The notes: generated from the letters alone by a model not told the origin. Positions 44,641 through 54,981 are shown, counted from the first letter of the stretch. The stretch is 64,000 bases of DNA from LMUY01 sp965276785 (GCA_965276785.1 OZ255629.1:2480001-2544000), one strand, 5' to 3'. A program made the numbers and translations.

Positions 44641-47298
44641 CTAAGCCGCCTGTTCCGCCAAGCCGCGCAGCGCAGCTCGCACCGCTTCCAGCGCGTCATC
44701 GGCGCGGTCCGCGTCGGGGCCGCCGGCTTGCGCCATGTCGGGGCGGCCGCCGCCGCCCTTGCCGCCCACCGCCGCACTCGCGGCGCGTACCAGATCCACC
44801 GCGCTCACCCGCTTAACCAGGTCGGGGGAGACGCCCACCGCCACCGAAGCCTTGCCGTCGGCGGTCGAGACCACGGCCACCACGCCGCTGCCCACCTGCT
44901 TGGCAACCGCCTCGACCAGGCCGCGCAGCTCACGGCCAGGCACCTCGCCTACATTGCGGGCGGCGAGCGGGATGCCACCGATCTGCTCCAGCTCCGGCGC
45001 GCCGCTGCCCGTGGCAAGCTTGCGCTGCAGCTCGCTCACCTGCCGTTCCAGCCGTTTGCGGTCCTCCACCAGGGCCGCGACCCGGGCCGGCACGTCGGCC
45101 GGGCTGGCGCGCAACAGGCCGGCCAGTTCCTCAACGCGTCGCTCCCCCTCCGCCACCACCGCCAGCGCCGCCTCACCCGTGACGGCTTCCACCCGCCGCA
45201 CGCCCGCGCTCACCGCGCCTTCGCCGAGCAGGCGGAACAGGCCGATATCGCCGGTGCGGCGCACATGGGTGCCACCGCACAGCTCAATCGAGTAGGCCGG
45301 CCGGGCGCCTTCCCCGTCCCCCATGGCGACCACGCGCACCTCGTCGCCGTATTTCTCGCCGAACAGCGCCATCGCGCCCTCGGCCACGGCGGCCTCGGGC
45401 GTCATCAGCCGGGTCGTGACGGCAGCGTTCTCGCGGATGCGGGCGTTCACCTCCGCCTCCACGGCATGCAGGTCCGCCTTGGGGATCGGCGTGGGCTGGC
45501 TCACGTCGAAGCGGAGCCGGTCGGGCGCATTCAGGCTGCCCTTCTGCTGCACATGAGTGCCGAGCCGCCGGCGCAGCGCCTCGTGCAGCAGGTGGGTGGC
45601 GCTGTGATGCGCGCGGATGGCAGCCCGGCGCGCATGGTCGAGTTCCGCCACCACGGCGGCGCCGACCTGCACCTCGCCCGCCTCAACCACGCCAAGATGG
45701 GCGAACACGTCGCCGGCCCGCTTCTGCGTATCGGTCACGGCGATGCACAGCCCGCCTGGCCCGGTGATGCTGCCGGCGTCGCCCACCTGGCCGCCGCTTT
45801 CGGCGTAGAACGGCGTTTGGTTCAGCACCACCGCGACCTTGTCGCCGGCCTGGGCGTGGGTCACGCCCATGCCGCCGATCACCAGCGCCTGCACCTGCGC
45901 CTCGGCCTTCTCGGTGGTGTAGCCCTGGAACTCGGTGGCGCCGAGGCTCTCGCGCAGGTCGAACCAGACCCGCTCGGCCGCCGCGTCGCCGCTGCCCGCC
46001 CAGGCGGCGCGGGCGCGGGTGCGCTGCTCGGCCATGGCGGCGTCAAACCCGGCCTGGTCCACCGCGCGGCCCTGCTCGCGCAGCGCGTCGGCGGTGAGGT
46101 CGAGCGGGAAGCCGTAGGTGTCGTAGAGGCGGAAGGCGACGGCGCCGGGCAGCGCCTGGGCGTCCCCCAGCTTGCCCACTTCCTCGGCCAGCAGCCCGAG
46201 GCCGCGCTCCAGCATCGCCTTGAACCGGGTCTCCTCCAGGCGAAGCGTGTCGGCGATCATCGCCTCGGCGGCGGGCAGTTCGGGATAGGCGGCGCCCATC
46301 TGGCGGATCAGCACGGGGACCAGCCGCCACATCACCGGGTCGGTGGCGCCCATCCGGTGCAAGTGGCGCATGGCGCGGCGCATGATCCGGCGCAGCACAT
46401 AGCCGCGGCCCTCGTTGGACGGCAGCACGCCCTCGGCAATCAGGAAGGCGGTGGAGCGCAGATGGTCAGCCACCACCCGGTGGCTGGCGCGGAACGGGCC
46501 GTCGGGCTCTTGGCCGGTGACTTCGGCGCTGGCGAGGATCAGGGCGCGGAACGTGTCGGTGTCGTAGTTGTCATGCACCCCCTGCAGGATAGCGGCGAAG
46601 CGCTCGATACCCATGCCGGTGTCGATGGAAGGGTGCGGCAGCGGCGCCCGGGTACCCGGCGGCCCCTCCTCATATTGCATGAACACGAGGTTCCAAATCT
46701 CGATGAATCGGTCGCCATCCTCCTCCGCGCTGCCCGGCGGCCCGCCGGCAATGGCGGGGCCGTGGTCGTAGAAAATCTCCGAGCACGGGCCGCAGGGGCC
46801 GGTATCGCCCATGCGCCAGAAGTTGTCGGCGGTCGGAATGCGGATAATGCGGTCGTCAGGGAGGCCGGCGATGCTGCGCCAAAGCGCTGCCGCGTCCTCG
46901 TCCTCGGAGAACACGGTGACCAGCAACTTGTCCTTGGGCAAGGCGAAGTCCCGGGTGAGAAGCGTCCAGGCCAGCTCAATGGCGTCGGGCTTGAAGTAGT
47001 CGCCGAACGAGAAATTGCCCAGCATCTCGAAGAAGGTGTGGTGGCGGGCGGTGTAGCCGACATTGTCGAGGTCGTTGTGCTTGCCGCCGGCGCGGACACA
47101 TTTCTGCGCCGTCGTGGCGCGAACGTAGGGCCGGCGTTCCGCCCCGGTGAAGACGTTCTTGAACTGCACCATGCCGGCACTGGTGAACAGCAGCGTCGGG
47201 TCGTTGCGCGGCACCAGCGGAGAGGACGGCACGACGGTGTGACCGCTGCGGGCGAAGTAATTGAGGAAGGTGGCGCGGATATCGTTGCTGCTGACCAT
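44641..47298 (-). CDS. alaS: Alanyl-tRNA synthetase
   Basis: An 885-residue class II synthetase that charges tRNA-Ala. The N-terminal catalytic core starts 'NDIRATFLNYFARSGHTVV' with motif 1 'SSPLVPRNDPTLLFTSAGM'. The editing domain has the zinc-type 'HHSATHLLHEAL' and 'CGGTHVRRTGDI'. A C-terminal coiled-coil and glycine-rich domain ('GGKGGGGRPDMAQAGG') completes the usual length. It lies downstream of plsC, 48 bp away. Confidence 0.97.
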   Translation of the reverse strand: MVSSNDIRATFLNYFARSGHTVVPSSPLVPRNDPTLLFTSAGMVQFKNVFTGAERRPYVRATTAQKCVRAGGKHNDLDNVGYTARHHTFFEMLGNFSFGDYFKPDAIELAWTLLTRDFALPKDKLLVTVFSEDEDAAALWRSIAGLPDDRIIRIPTADNFWRMGDTGPCGPCSEIFYDHGPAIAGGPPGSAEEDGDRFIEIWNLVFMQYEEGPPGTRAPLPHPSIDTGMGIERFAAILQGVHDNYDTDTFRALILASAEVTGQEPDGPFRASHRVVADHLRSTAFLIAEGVLPSNEGRGYVLRRIMRRAMRHLHRMGATDPVMWRLVPVLIRQMGAAYPELPAAEAMIADTLRLEETRFKAMLERGLGLLAEEVGKLGDAQALPGAVAFRLYDTYGFPLDLTADALREQGRAVDQAGFDAAMAEQRTRARAAWAGSGDAAAERVWFDLRESLGATEFQGYTTEKAEAQVQALVIGGMGVTHAQAGDKVAVVLNQTPFYAESGGQVGDAGSITGPGGLCIAVTDTQKRAGDVFAHLGVVEAGEVQVGAAVVAELDHARRAAIRAHHSATHLLHEALRRRLGTHVQQKGSLNAPDRLRFDVSQPTPIPKADLHAVEAEVNARIRENAAVTTRLMTPEAAVAEGAMALFGEKYGDEVRVVAMGDGEGARPAYSIELCGGTHVRRTGDIGLFRLLGEGAVSAGVRRVEAVTGEAALAVVAEGERRVEELAGLLRASPADVPARVAALVEDRKRLERQVSELQRKLATGSGAPELEQIGGIPLAARNVGEVPGRELRGLVEAVAKQVGSGVVAVVSTADGKASVAVGVSPDLVKRVSAVDLVRAASAAVGGKGGGGRPDMAQAGGPDADRADDALEAVRAALRGLAEQAA

Positions 47299-47346
47299 GA
47301 TGGGCCGAAATAGCGAGTCTGGCGGCAGAGCGCGAGTCCGAGGGCG

Positions 47347-48273
47347 CTAACGCGGCGGCAGCAGGGCGCGGTCCTCGCGATTCTGGCGCATTGCGGCCGC
47401 GGCGGACGCGATGCGGTCCCAAGCGGCGAGCGCCAGCGCCTTGCGGCTGGGGAAATCGCGCGGGTCCAGCGGAGGATGCAGCAGCACTGTCGCGCGCATG
47501 CCGCGCCATTGCGCCAGGCGCCAAAAATGGCTGCCCAGGTCCATGTCGCCATACCAGGCGAACAAAGCGCGGGTGCTGCGCCGGGTCGGCAGGCCGGCGA
47601 GCCGGTCGTAACAGACCGAGATCGGCTGGATCAGCGGCGGGTCCTCCCCCTCGGCGACGGAAAAGAACGCGGTGCGGAATGGCAGCACGCGGCTGCCATC
47701 GGAGCTGGTGCCTTCGGGGAACAGCATCAGATCGTCACCGGCCGCCAGGCGGGCGCGCATCGCGTCGCGCTCGCGGCCGGTCGCCCGGCGGGTGCGGGTG
47801 ACGAACACGGTTCGGCCCAGCCGGGCCACCAGGCTCACGCCGGGCCAACGCGCCACCTCGTTCTTGGAGACGAAGCAGGCCTCGAACTGGCCGCCCAGGG
47901 TCACGATGTCGAGCCAGGAGCAATGGTTGGCGACATAGACCACGGGGCGCCCGGCCCCACCGGCCAGGGGAGCGCCGACCAGGCGAACGCGCAGCCCGAT
48001 CAGGCGGCCGAACATCGCCCAGTAGCAGCGGGCAAACCGCACCTTGGCGCGCCCAGGCCGCGCGATCAGCACCGATTGAATGCAAATCGCCACAAGGGTC
48101 CAGCCGGCCGCGAGCAGACCGCGGCGGACGGCCCGCGCGCCGCTCAGCCAGCGGCGGCTAGCGGAGACCGTCTGCGGCCACACATCTGGCCCCGAGCGGG
48201 GCCGACCGGGAGCAAACTGCGGCATCGGCGGCCGGCGGGACAGCAACCGGGGATTGGTGAGTTGCACAGACAT
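47347..48273 (-). CDS. plsC: 1-acylglycerol-3-phosphate acyltransferase
   Basis: A 308-residue membrane-associated acyltransferase of phospholipid synthesis. The HX4D catalytic motif is 'NHCSWLD' and the acceptor motif is 'FPEGTSSDG'. A hydrophobic segment 'LLAAGWTLVAICIQSVLI' precedes the catalytic domain. I start at ATG 48273; the frame is open further upstream but would overlap the tamA leader. It is divergent from tamA and followed by alaS. Confidence 0.9.
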   Translation of the reverse strand: MSVQLTNPRLLSRRPPMPQFAPGRPRSGPDVWPQTVSASRRWLSGARAVRRGLLAAGWTLVAICIQSVLIARPGRAKVRFARCYWAMFGRLIGLRVRLVGAPLAGGAGRPVVYVANHCSWLDIVTLGGQFEACFVSKNEVARWPGVSLVARLGRTVFVTRTRRATGRERDAMRARLAAGDDLMLFPEGTSSDGSRVLPFRTAFFSVAEGEDPPLIQPISVCYDRLAGLPTRRSTRALFAWYGDMDLGSHFWRLAQWRGMRATVLLHPPLDPRDFPSRKALALAAWDRIASAAAAMRQNREDRALLPPR

Positions 48274-48366
48274 CGCTGTCGAGATAGTCCGCACGCCGTG
48301 GCGCCACAATGACTGGTGTGTCACGGTGAGATTTCGTTCCTGCGTGGATTGCTCGGTAGAACTGCC

Positions 48367-50217
48367 ATGATGCTGCGACACCGGCTCTATCCGCGCTTAG
48401 CGGTGCTCGCAGCGTCCGCCGCGTTGCTGAACCCTGTTGCGCAGGCGGCGGACCCGCAGCCCTACGATGTGACCATTGCGCCGACTGGCGACAAGGCGAT
48501 CGATGGCGCCCTGAAAGACAGCTCCACGCTTATCTCGCTGCAGAAGAGCGCCCCGGTGGGGCCCTTTGCTCTCGTGACGCGAGCGCAGGGCGACGCCGGT
48601 CGGCTGGAGGCGGCGCTGCACAGCTTCGGCTATTACGATGCCAAGGTGACGGTGCAGGTGGACGACCACTCGCTGGACGATCCCCGCCTCCCCGACGAAC
48701 TCACCAACAAACCGAGCGGCAGCAAGGCGGCCATTGCCATTGCGGTGGACCGCGGCCCGCCGTTCCATCTGCGGCACGTGACGGTGGAGGGGGCGGTGAC
48801 GCCGGCGGAACGCGCCAAGCTGGGCATCGCGCCAGGCGACCCGGCGGTGGCGAGCCAGGTGTTGGCCGCGCAGGGCAACCTGCTCGCCGCCTTGCGCTCC
48901 GATGGGCATGCGCTGGCCAAGGTCGGCGCGCCGGATGCGCTGGAAACCCCGGCCGACCGGGCAATAGACGTCACCTTCCACGCTGATCCGGGGCCGCGGG
49001 TGGATATCGGCCGCATCGAGGTGAATGGGCTGAAGGTCACCAATCCCCGCTACGTGCAGAACCGGCTGACCGTGCACAGCGGCGAGCAGTATGACCCGGC
49101 AGCCATCGACGCGGCGCGGCAGGACCTCTCCAACGCGGGCATCTTTTCCGCCGTTAATGCCTCCATCCCGGATCACCTGGACCCGGACGGCACGATCCCG
49201 CTCACCTACACGGTGTCGGAGCGGCCGCGGCACCAAGTGGCGGTCAACGTAGCCTACTCGACCGACCTGGGGCCCACCGCGGGCACCACCTTCACCTACC
49301 GCAACGTGTTCGGCAACGCCGAGACGCTGACGCTAGGAGCGGCCATCACTCAAGCCGAGACCAACGCGCTGATCAAGCGGCCGGGCTATAACTTCACGGC
49401 CACCTTTACCCAGCCGGATTGGCACCACCGAGACCGGACGCTGGCATATAACGCGGAATACGTGGACGAGAACCTGTATGCCTACAGCCGGCGGGCGGTG
49501 TTGGGCGGGGTATCGCTCAGCCGTAAGCTGTCGCCTGATTGGAGCGGCTCGGTGGGCGTGTCCGGGGTACAGGAGCGGGTGTCTCAGGAGGGCGTCAACC
49601 GCAACTACACGCTGGCGCAACTGCCGCTCGGGCTCACGTACGACAGCACGGGACCGGAAGGCTTGTTCAACCCGACGCACGGCATCAAGGCCCGCCTGCT
49701 GGTGACGCCGACCGAGCCGGTGACGGGCAACAGCTCGTTTTTCACTCTGATCCAACTGACCGGGTCGACCTACATCAATCTGGCGGCAACGGAGGGGCGC
49801 AGCGTGATCGCGGTGCGCGGCCTGGTCGGTTCGGCGCAGGGCGCGGGCACGTTCGGCCTGCCGCCGGACCAGCGGTTCTACGCCGGCGGCAGCGGCTCGG
49901 TGCGGGGCTATGCGTATCAATCGGTGGGGCCGCAGTTCCGCGACTACCGCCCGATCGGCGGCACCTCGGTGACCGCGGGGACAATCGAATACCGACAGCG
50001 CTTTGGCCAGAGTTTTGGCGCGGTGGCGTTCGTGGACGCCGGGCAGGTGGGCCAGACCTCGGCGCCGTTTACCGGCACGCTGTTCGAAGGCGTGGGCGTG
50101 GGTGCGCGCTATTACACGGCATTGGGGCCGCTGCGGGTCGACATCGCGCTGCCGTTGAAGAAGCGGCGCAAAGACCAGATCGCACAGGCCTATATCGGGC
50201 TGGGGCAGGCGTTTTGA
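48367..50217 (+). CDS. tamA: Translocation and assembly module outer-membrane protein TamA
   Basis: A 616-residue Omp85-family protein. A signal peptide ('LAVLAASAALLNPVAQA') is followed by POTRA-type repeats (about 30-260) and a C-terminal 16-strand barrel. The loop-6 motif appears as 'GGSGSVRGYAYQ', and the protein ends in Phe, as expected for a BAM-inserted barrel. The ATG at 48367 opens a start consistent with the signal peptide. It is followed by tamB, its inner-membrane partner, after a 182-bp gap containing an inverted repeat. Confidence 0.93.
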   Translation: MMLRHRLYPRLAVLAASAALLNPVAQAADPQPYDVTIAPTGDKAIDGALKDSSTLISLQKSAPVGPFALVTRAQGDAGRLEAALHSFGYYDAKVTVQVDDHSLDDPRLPDELTNKPSGSKAAIAIAVDRGPPFHLRHVTVEGAVTPAERAKLGIAPGDPAVASQVLAAQGNLLAALRSDGHALAKVGAPDALETPADRAIDVTFHADPGPRVDIGRIEVNGLKVTNPRYVQNRLTVHSGEQYDPAAIDAARQDLSNAGIFSAVNASIPDHLDPDGTIPLTYTVSERPRHQVAVNVAYSTDLGPTAGTTFTYRNVFGNAETLTLGAAITQAETNALIKRPGYNFTATFTQPDWHHRDRTLAYNAEYVDENLYAYSRRAVLGGVSLSRKLSPDWSGSVGVSGVQERVSQEGVNRNYTLAQLPLGLTYDSTGPEGLFNPTHGIKARLLVTPTEPVTGNSSFFTLIQLTGSTYINLAATEGRSVIAVRGLVGSAQGAGTFGLPPDQRFYAGGSGSVRGYAYQSVGPQFRDYRPIGGTSVTAGTIEYRQRFGQSFGAVAFVDAGQVGQTSAPFTGTLFEGVGVGARYYTALGPLRVDIALPLKKRRKDQIAQAYIGLGQAF

Positions 50218-50241
50218 GGGATGGGTTGGTGCATGCCATAA

Positions 50242-50370
50242 TGTCATGGCCGGACTTGAACCACTGCCGTGCGGTTCACAGAAACTGTATAGGTGACAAC
50301 AACTTACCGTCTCTAGTTGCGGATCGAGAATCATGAGCCGGACAGTCGTGAGTCAAGTTCGGCCATGACA
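50242..50370. repeat. Long-spaced inverted repeat between tamA and tamB
   Basis: The arms TGTCATGGCCGGACTTGA (50242-50259) and TCAAGTTCGGCCATGACA (50353-50370) are inverse of each other over 18 bp with one mismatch, separated by 93 bp. They could form an mRNA stem in the tamA-tamB transcript, or be the paired ends of a dispersed palindromic element. No gene lies between the arms. Confidence 0.6.
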
Positions 50371-50399
50371 TGCATTTCTGTGGTATGGTTAGCCCTCCT

Positions 50400-53300
50400 A
50401 TGAAACGGCTGGGCCGCGTCGCCTTGTGGCTGCTCGGCGTGCTCGTGCTGATCCCCGTGCTCGTGATCGCGGCGGGATTGGTGCTGCTGAACATCGACCC
50501 TGGGCGGCGCTTGGTGGAGCATTTGGCGCAGCAGCTCACCAGCGGCCAGGTGGTGATCGCGGGCTTGGGCGGCCGCTTCCCCGACGCGCTCACCTTGCGA
50601 CACGCCGAGTTGCACGACGCGCACGGCGTGTGGCTGTCGCTGGATGACGTGGCATTGGATTGGTCGCCGCTGGCTTTGCTGCACGGGCTGGCGCGAGTGG
50701 ACCGGCTGGCCGCAGGGGCAGTGGACGTGCCCCGACTGCCGGTGAGCAGCGCGCCGGCCAAGCCGCAGCCGGCCAGCAGCAGCACGTCTTTTAGCTTGCC
50801 AGTGAAAGTGGTGGTGGGCGCGCTGCAAATCCGGCGCGCCGCGATCGGGGCGCCGGTAGCAGGAGTAGCGGCGGTGCTGGCGCTGGATGGGCGCGGCCAG
50901 TTGGCCTCGCTGCAGGACGGCAGCGCGGATGTGGTGTTGCAACGGCTCGACTCGCCGGGCCGATATGAGGTGCATGGCGCCATTGACCCGGCGCATCTCT
51001 CGGCGCGTCTTGCCGTGTCGGAGCCAGCGGGGGGGCTAATTGCCGCCGTGGCGAAGCTGCCGAGCCTGGGCGCCATCGCGGTGAATGCAAGCGTGGACGG
51101 CCCGCGCACGGCCGAGGCCACCAAGCTGCAGCTTTCTGCCGGGCCGCTGACGGCCTCGGCCGAGGGCACGATCGACACCGAGGACCAGTCCGCCGCACTG
51201 GACGTGGCGGCCAATGCGCCGGCGATGACCCCGGCGCCCGGCGTATCCTGGCAATCCGTGGCGCTGCAGGCGCATATCCACGGGCCGGTCACCGCTCCGG
51301 ACGCCACGGGGACGCTGCGGCTGCAGGGGCTGGCGGCGGCGGGCGCGGCGGTGGCGAGCCTCTCGGCCGATTTGGCCGGCAACAAGGGCGCGGCGCAGCT
51401 CACCGCCACCGCGAGCGGCGTGCGCATCCCAGGGCCGAAGCCGGATTTGCTCGCGGCCGACCCGCTGGTGCTGAAGGCGGCGGCGCGGCTCGACGCGCCG
51501 GACCGGCCGGTGACGTTCAGCCTGTCGCATCCGCTGCTGCAAGCGAGCGGCCACGCCACCACGGGGGGCACGATTGCGGCGCAGGTGGAATTGACCGCGC
51601 CGGACCTGCAGCCGCTGGCGGCGGCGGGCGGGGTGAACCTGCAAGGGCAGGCGCATCTGCTGGTGAACGCGAGTTCTGCCGGGTCGCGCACCGACGTGGC
51701 GGTAGACGGCACGGTGGGCATCACCGGGGGACAGGCGCCGGCCCCCGCGTTGTTGGGCAGTGCGGCCAAAATCGGCGTCACCGCGGCCCTGGATGGCGGC
51801 ACGATCACGCTCAGCCGCGCGCAGATCGACGGCAAGACACTCAGCCTCACCGCCAGCGGCATGGATGCGAACAGCGTTCTCGACCTGGCCTATACGCTGG
51901 GATTGAGCCGGCTGGCAGACCTGTCGCCCAGCTTGGACGGCGCAATCACGCTGGCCGGCACCGCCAAGGGGCCCATCAGCGACCTCGCGGTTGCGGCCAA
52001 GCTCACCGGCGATGTGGGGGCAAAAGGGGTTCCGTCCGGACCGCTCACCGTTACGGTGGACGCCACTGGGGTGCCGGGGAAACCGGCGGGCACGGTTGTG
52101 GCGGAGGGGGCGCTGGAAGGGGCGCCGATCGAGCTTGGGCTGCACGCCGATCGGGGCTCCGATGGCGTGCTACATGCCACGATTGACCGCGCGGATTGGA
52201 AGAGTCTGCACGCGGACGGCGCGGCAAGCCTAGCACAGGAGGCCACCCTGCCGGAGGGCCAATTGGCGCTGCGCTTTACCCGGCTGGACGATCTGCGGCC
52301 GTTTGTGGGCCAGCCGGTGAGCGGTGGGATCAGCGCCACCGCCTCGCTCGCCGGCAACGAGGCCAAGCTCGACCTGCAGGCCAATGGGGTGGGCATCGGC
52401 GCCAATTCGGTCGGCCGTGCCGTGCTGGCGGCGCGGGTGCAGAGCCCGGCGACCGATCCGGTGGTGGCGGCCACGCTGACGGTGCAGGGGATCAAGGCGG
52501 GGGCGATCGGCGGCTCGGCGAAGCTTACCGCGGACGGCCCGCAATCGGCGTTGGGGCTGCGCCTTTCGGCAGCGATCAGCAACCTGGCGGGGGCGGACGC
52601 GACGGTGGCGACCGCTGCCACGCTGGACGTGCCGGGCAAGGCGGTGCGGCTGGCGGCGCTCACGGCGGACTGGAAGGGCGAGGCGCTGAGGCTGCTGGCC
52701 CCGGCGCGGGTGAGCTTCGGCGATGGGGTGGCGGTGGACCGATTGCGCGTCGGGCTGCAGCAAGCGGTGCTCGACTTGGCCGGCCGGGTGTCGCCCACGC
52801 TCGCTGTGACGGCCTCGCTGCAGGGTGTAACCCCCGACCTGGCCAAACCGTTCGCGCCGAGCGTGGATGCGAGCGGACAGATCGGCGCCCAGGCCCGGCT
52901 GACCGGCACGCCCGCAGCGCCGGAAGGCACCGTGCGGCTGACCGCCAGCAATCTGCATATGCGCAGCGGCCCTGGGCGTGGGCTGCCGCCGGCCAACGTG
53001 ACGGCGTCCGCGCAACTGGCCGGCAAGGCGGCGAACCTGAACGTGCGGCTGACGGCAGGGTCGGCAAATCTGAGCGTGACCGGGCGCGGCCCGCTAGGCG
53101 CTGGCGACTTGGCGCTGCGAGCCAATGGCACGCTGGACTTGGCTCTGCTGGACCCGATCCTCGCGCCGGACGGGCGGCGCGCGCAGGGCCGGCTGGCGAT
53201 TGACGCCGCCGTGGGCGGCACCACCGCGGCGCCAGCGATCAACGGCAGCGTCACGCTGGCCAACGGCGAGGTGCAGGATTTCGGCCAGGGGGTGCGGATC

Positions 53301-54407
53301 AGCGCCATCAACGCGGCCATTCAAGCCAGCGGGCAGACCGTCCGGCTTGCCAGCTTCACCGCCAAGGCCGGCCCTGGAACGATCGGCGCCAGCGGCACGG
53401 TGGGGATCGGCGGGGCCATGCCGGTCGACTTGGCGCTCACAATGCGAAAGGCGCGCCCGCTCGCCAGCGACAAGCTGACGGCGACCTTGGATGCCGACCT
53501 GGCGGTGCGGGGCGAGTTGGCGGGTGAGGTGGCGGCGTCCGGCAAGATCACCGTTGACGACGCCGCTATCAACATCCCGGAGCACCTGCCGACGTCGGTT
53601 GCTGTGCTGCCAGTGCGGGTTGCGGGCCAGCCGCCGCCGCCGCCGCCCAAGCCCGGCCCGGTGGTGCGGCTGGACCTGACGCTGGATGCACCCGGGCAAA
53701 TCTTCGTGCGCGGCCGTGGGCTGAACGCGGTATTGGGAGGCAACCTGCATGTCGGCGGCACCACGGCCGCGCCGCAGGTGAGCGGTGCTTTCCGCATGCG
53801 CAACGGCACCTTCAGCTTGGCCGGCACCACGCTGACCTTCACCCGTGGCACGGTGGGGTTCGCCGGCGCCGGAGTGAACAACACGATCGACCCGACGCTG
53901 GATTTCCAAGCGGACTCGCCGACCGCCGTCGGCACCGCCTCGTTGATCGTGACCGGGTTTGCCAGCGCGCCCAAGATCACGCTGTCGTCCTCGCCGCCGC
54001 TGCCGCAGGATGAAGTGTTGGCGGAACTGCTGTTCGGCCGCCCGGCTTCGAGCCTGAGCCCGTTCCAGTATGCCTCCATCGCCGCGGCATTGGCCGACCT
54101 GTCCGGCACCACCAGCGGCGCCTCCAACCCGCTCGACACGGTACGCACCGGGCTCGGGCTGGACCGTTTGAGCGTTGGCGGCGGCACCAACGCGAATGGC
54201 AGTTCCAGCAGCAGCAGTTCCGCCACCATTGAAGCAGGCAAGTACGTGGCCAATGGCGTCTATGTCGGCGCCAAGCAAGGCACGTCGGGATCGCAGACCC
54301 AGGCGGTGGTGCAGATCGACATCTACAAGGGGCTGAAGGTGGAGACCGATGTCGGCAGCTCTGCAAGCGGCAGCAGCGTCGGGTTGACTTACCAATTCCA
54401 GTATTGA
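50400..54407 (+). CDS. tamB: Translocation/assembly module inner-membrane protein TamB
   Basis: A 1335-residue TamB (DUF490). An N-terminal membrane anchor ('ALWLLGVLVLIPVLVIAAG') precedes a very long repeat of beta-strands rich in Ala, Gly and Thr. The conserved C-terminal domain contains 'GGNLHVGGTTAAPQVSGAF', 'GFASAPKITLSSSPPLPQDEVLAELLFGR' in part, and ends 'LTYQFQY'. It works with TamA in outer-membrane protein insertion and lipid transport. I start at ATG 50400; an in-frame ATG ten codons earlier lies within the inverted repeat. Confidence 0.93.
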   Translation: MKRLGRVALWLLGVLVLIPVLVIAAGLVLLNIDPGRRLVEHLAQQLTSGQVVIAGLGGRFPDALTLRHAELHDAHGVWLSLDDVALDWSPLALLHGLARVDRLAAGAVDVPRLPVSSAPAKPQPASSSTSFSLPVKVVVGALQIRRAAIGAPVAGVAAVLALDGRGQLASLQDGSADVVLQRLDSPGRYEVHGAIDPAHLSARLAVSEPAGGLIAAVAKLPSLGAIAVNASVDGPRTAEATKLQLSAGPLTASAEGTIDTEDQSAALDVAANAPAMTPAPGVSWQSVALQAHIHGPVTAPDATGTLRLQGLAAAGAAVASLSADLAGNKGAAQLTATASGVRIPGPKPDLLAADPLVLKAAARLDAPDRPVTFSLSHPLLQASGHATTGGTIAAQVELTAPDLQPLAAAGGVNLQGQAHLLVNASSAGSRTDVAVDGTVGITGGQAPAPALLGSAAKIGVTAALDGGTITLSRAQIDGKTLSLTASGMDANSVLDLAYTLGLSRLADLSPSLDGAITLAGTAKGPISDLAVAAKLTGDVGAKGVPSGPLTVTVDATGVPGKPAGTVVAEGALEGAPIELGLHADRGSDGVLHATIDRADWKSLHADGAASLAQEATLPEGQLALRFTRLDDLRPFVGQPVSGGISATASLAGNEAKLDLQANGVGIGANSVGRAVLAARVQSPATDPVVAATLTVQGIKAGAIGGSAKLTADGPQSALGLRLSAAISNLAGADATVATAATLDVPGKAVRLAALTADWKGEALRLLAPARVSFGDGVAVDRLRVGLQQAVLDLAGRVSPTLAVTASLQGVTPDLAKPFAPSVDASGQIGAQARLTGTPAAPEGTVRLTASNLHMRSGPGRGLPPANVTASAQLAGKAANLNVRLTAGSANLSVTGRGPLGAGDLALRANGTLDLALLDPILAPDGRRAQGRLAIDAAVGGTTAAPAINGSVTLANGEVQDFGQGVRISAINAAIQASGQTVRLASFTAKAGPGTIGASGTVGIGGAMPVDLALTMRKARPLASDKLTATLDADLAVRGELAGEVAASGKITVDDAAINIPEHLPTSVAVLPVRVAGQPPPPPPKPGPVVRLDLTLDAPGQIFVRGRGLNAVLGGNLHVGGTTAAPQVSGAFRMRNGTFSLAGTTLTFTRGTVGFAGAGVNNTIDPTLDFQADSPTAVGTASLIVTGFASAPKITLSSSPPLPQDEVLAELLFGRPASSLSPFQYASIAAALADLSGTTSGASNPLDTVRTGLGLDRLSVGGGTNANGSSSSSSSATIEAGKYVANGVYVGAKQGTSGSQTQAVVQIDIYKGLKVETDVGSSASGSSVGLTYQFQY

Positions 54408-54522
54408 GCCGCCTTCTGGTATGACGGCCTCTGACTGCTATGGTAGTGAGAATATCATGCTTGAACGATGGCAGCGGAGGAAAGCCGGATCCGGCGAGCG
54501 GCCTGGGACGGAGGGCAACGAC

Positions 54523-54924
54523 ATGAGCGAGGACTCCAGCGATGTCTCGAAGGCTATGGCGGCGTTTGGCGTGCCGAAAATCCGCTATCACAGTTTCGGG
54601 CAGACGGCGGTGAGGCCTGCCGCCATGGTGCAGCCGCGGCGGGTGGTGTCACGCGTGGGCCGTCCGGCCGGTCCGGCAGCGGAGCCGGACACCAGGCAAG
54701 AGGAGCCAGAAGCGGCACCGGAGCCGCCGCCGGCGGCTGTTTCCGCGCCGGAACCCGTGCCGCCGGCTGCCCCGCCTGAGCCGGCGCCTGAACCGGCAAA
54801 CGCGCCTTGGAATGCCTCGATTTACGCGGGTAGATCGGTTGCCGCGGCCCCGCCGGTTAAGCCGGCCGGCCGGCCGCCCCGAACCCTACCCGAGCTGTTC
54901 GCGTTCCTTGCTGGCGCGGAGTGA
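54523..54924 (+). CDS. Small Pro/Ala-rich protein, possibly BcsR-like N-terminal motif
   Basis: A 133-residue protein. ATG 54523 is preceded by GGAGGG about 8 bases upstream, which decides the start over the longer frame from 54421. The first 25 residues ('DVSKAMAAFGVPKIRYHSFG') resemble the short BcsR/YhjR motif of cellulose synthesis accessory proteins. The middle is Pro/Ala/Glu-rich and disordered, and the end 'LPELFAFLA' is a hydrophobic helix. The resemblance is weak and no bcs genes are nearby, so function is unknown. It is convergent with the Trm112-family gene. Confidence 0.55.
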   Translation: MSEDSSDVSKAMAAFGVPKIRYHSFGQTAVRPAAMVQPRRVVSRVGRPAGPAAEPDTRQEEPEAAPEPPPAAVSAPEPVPPAAPPEPAPEPANAPWNASIYAGRSVAAAPPVKPAGRPPRTLPELFAFLAGAE

Positions 54925-54981
54925 TAGAGCAGTTGCCAGCCGCCCGCTTCCGAAACAAGGGACTGCGAGCGGCGCTGCTGG

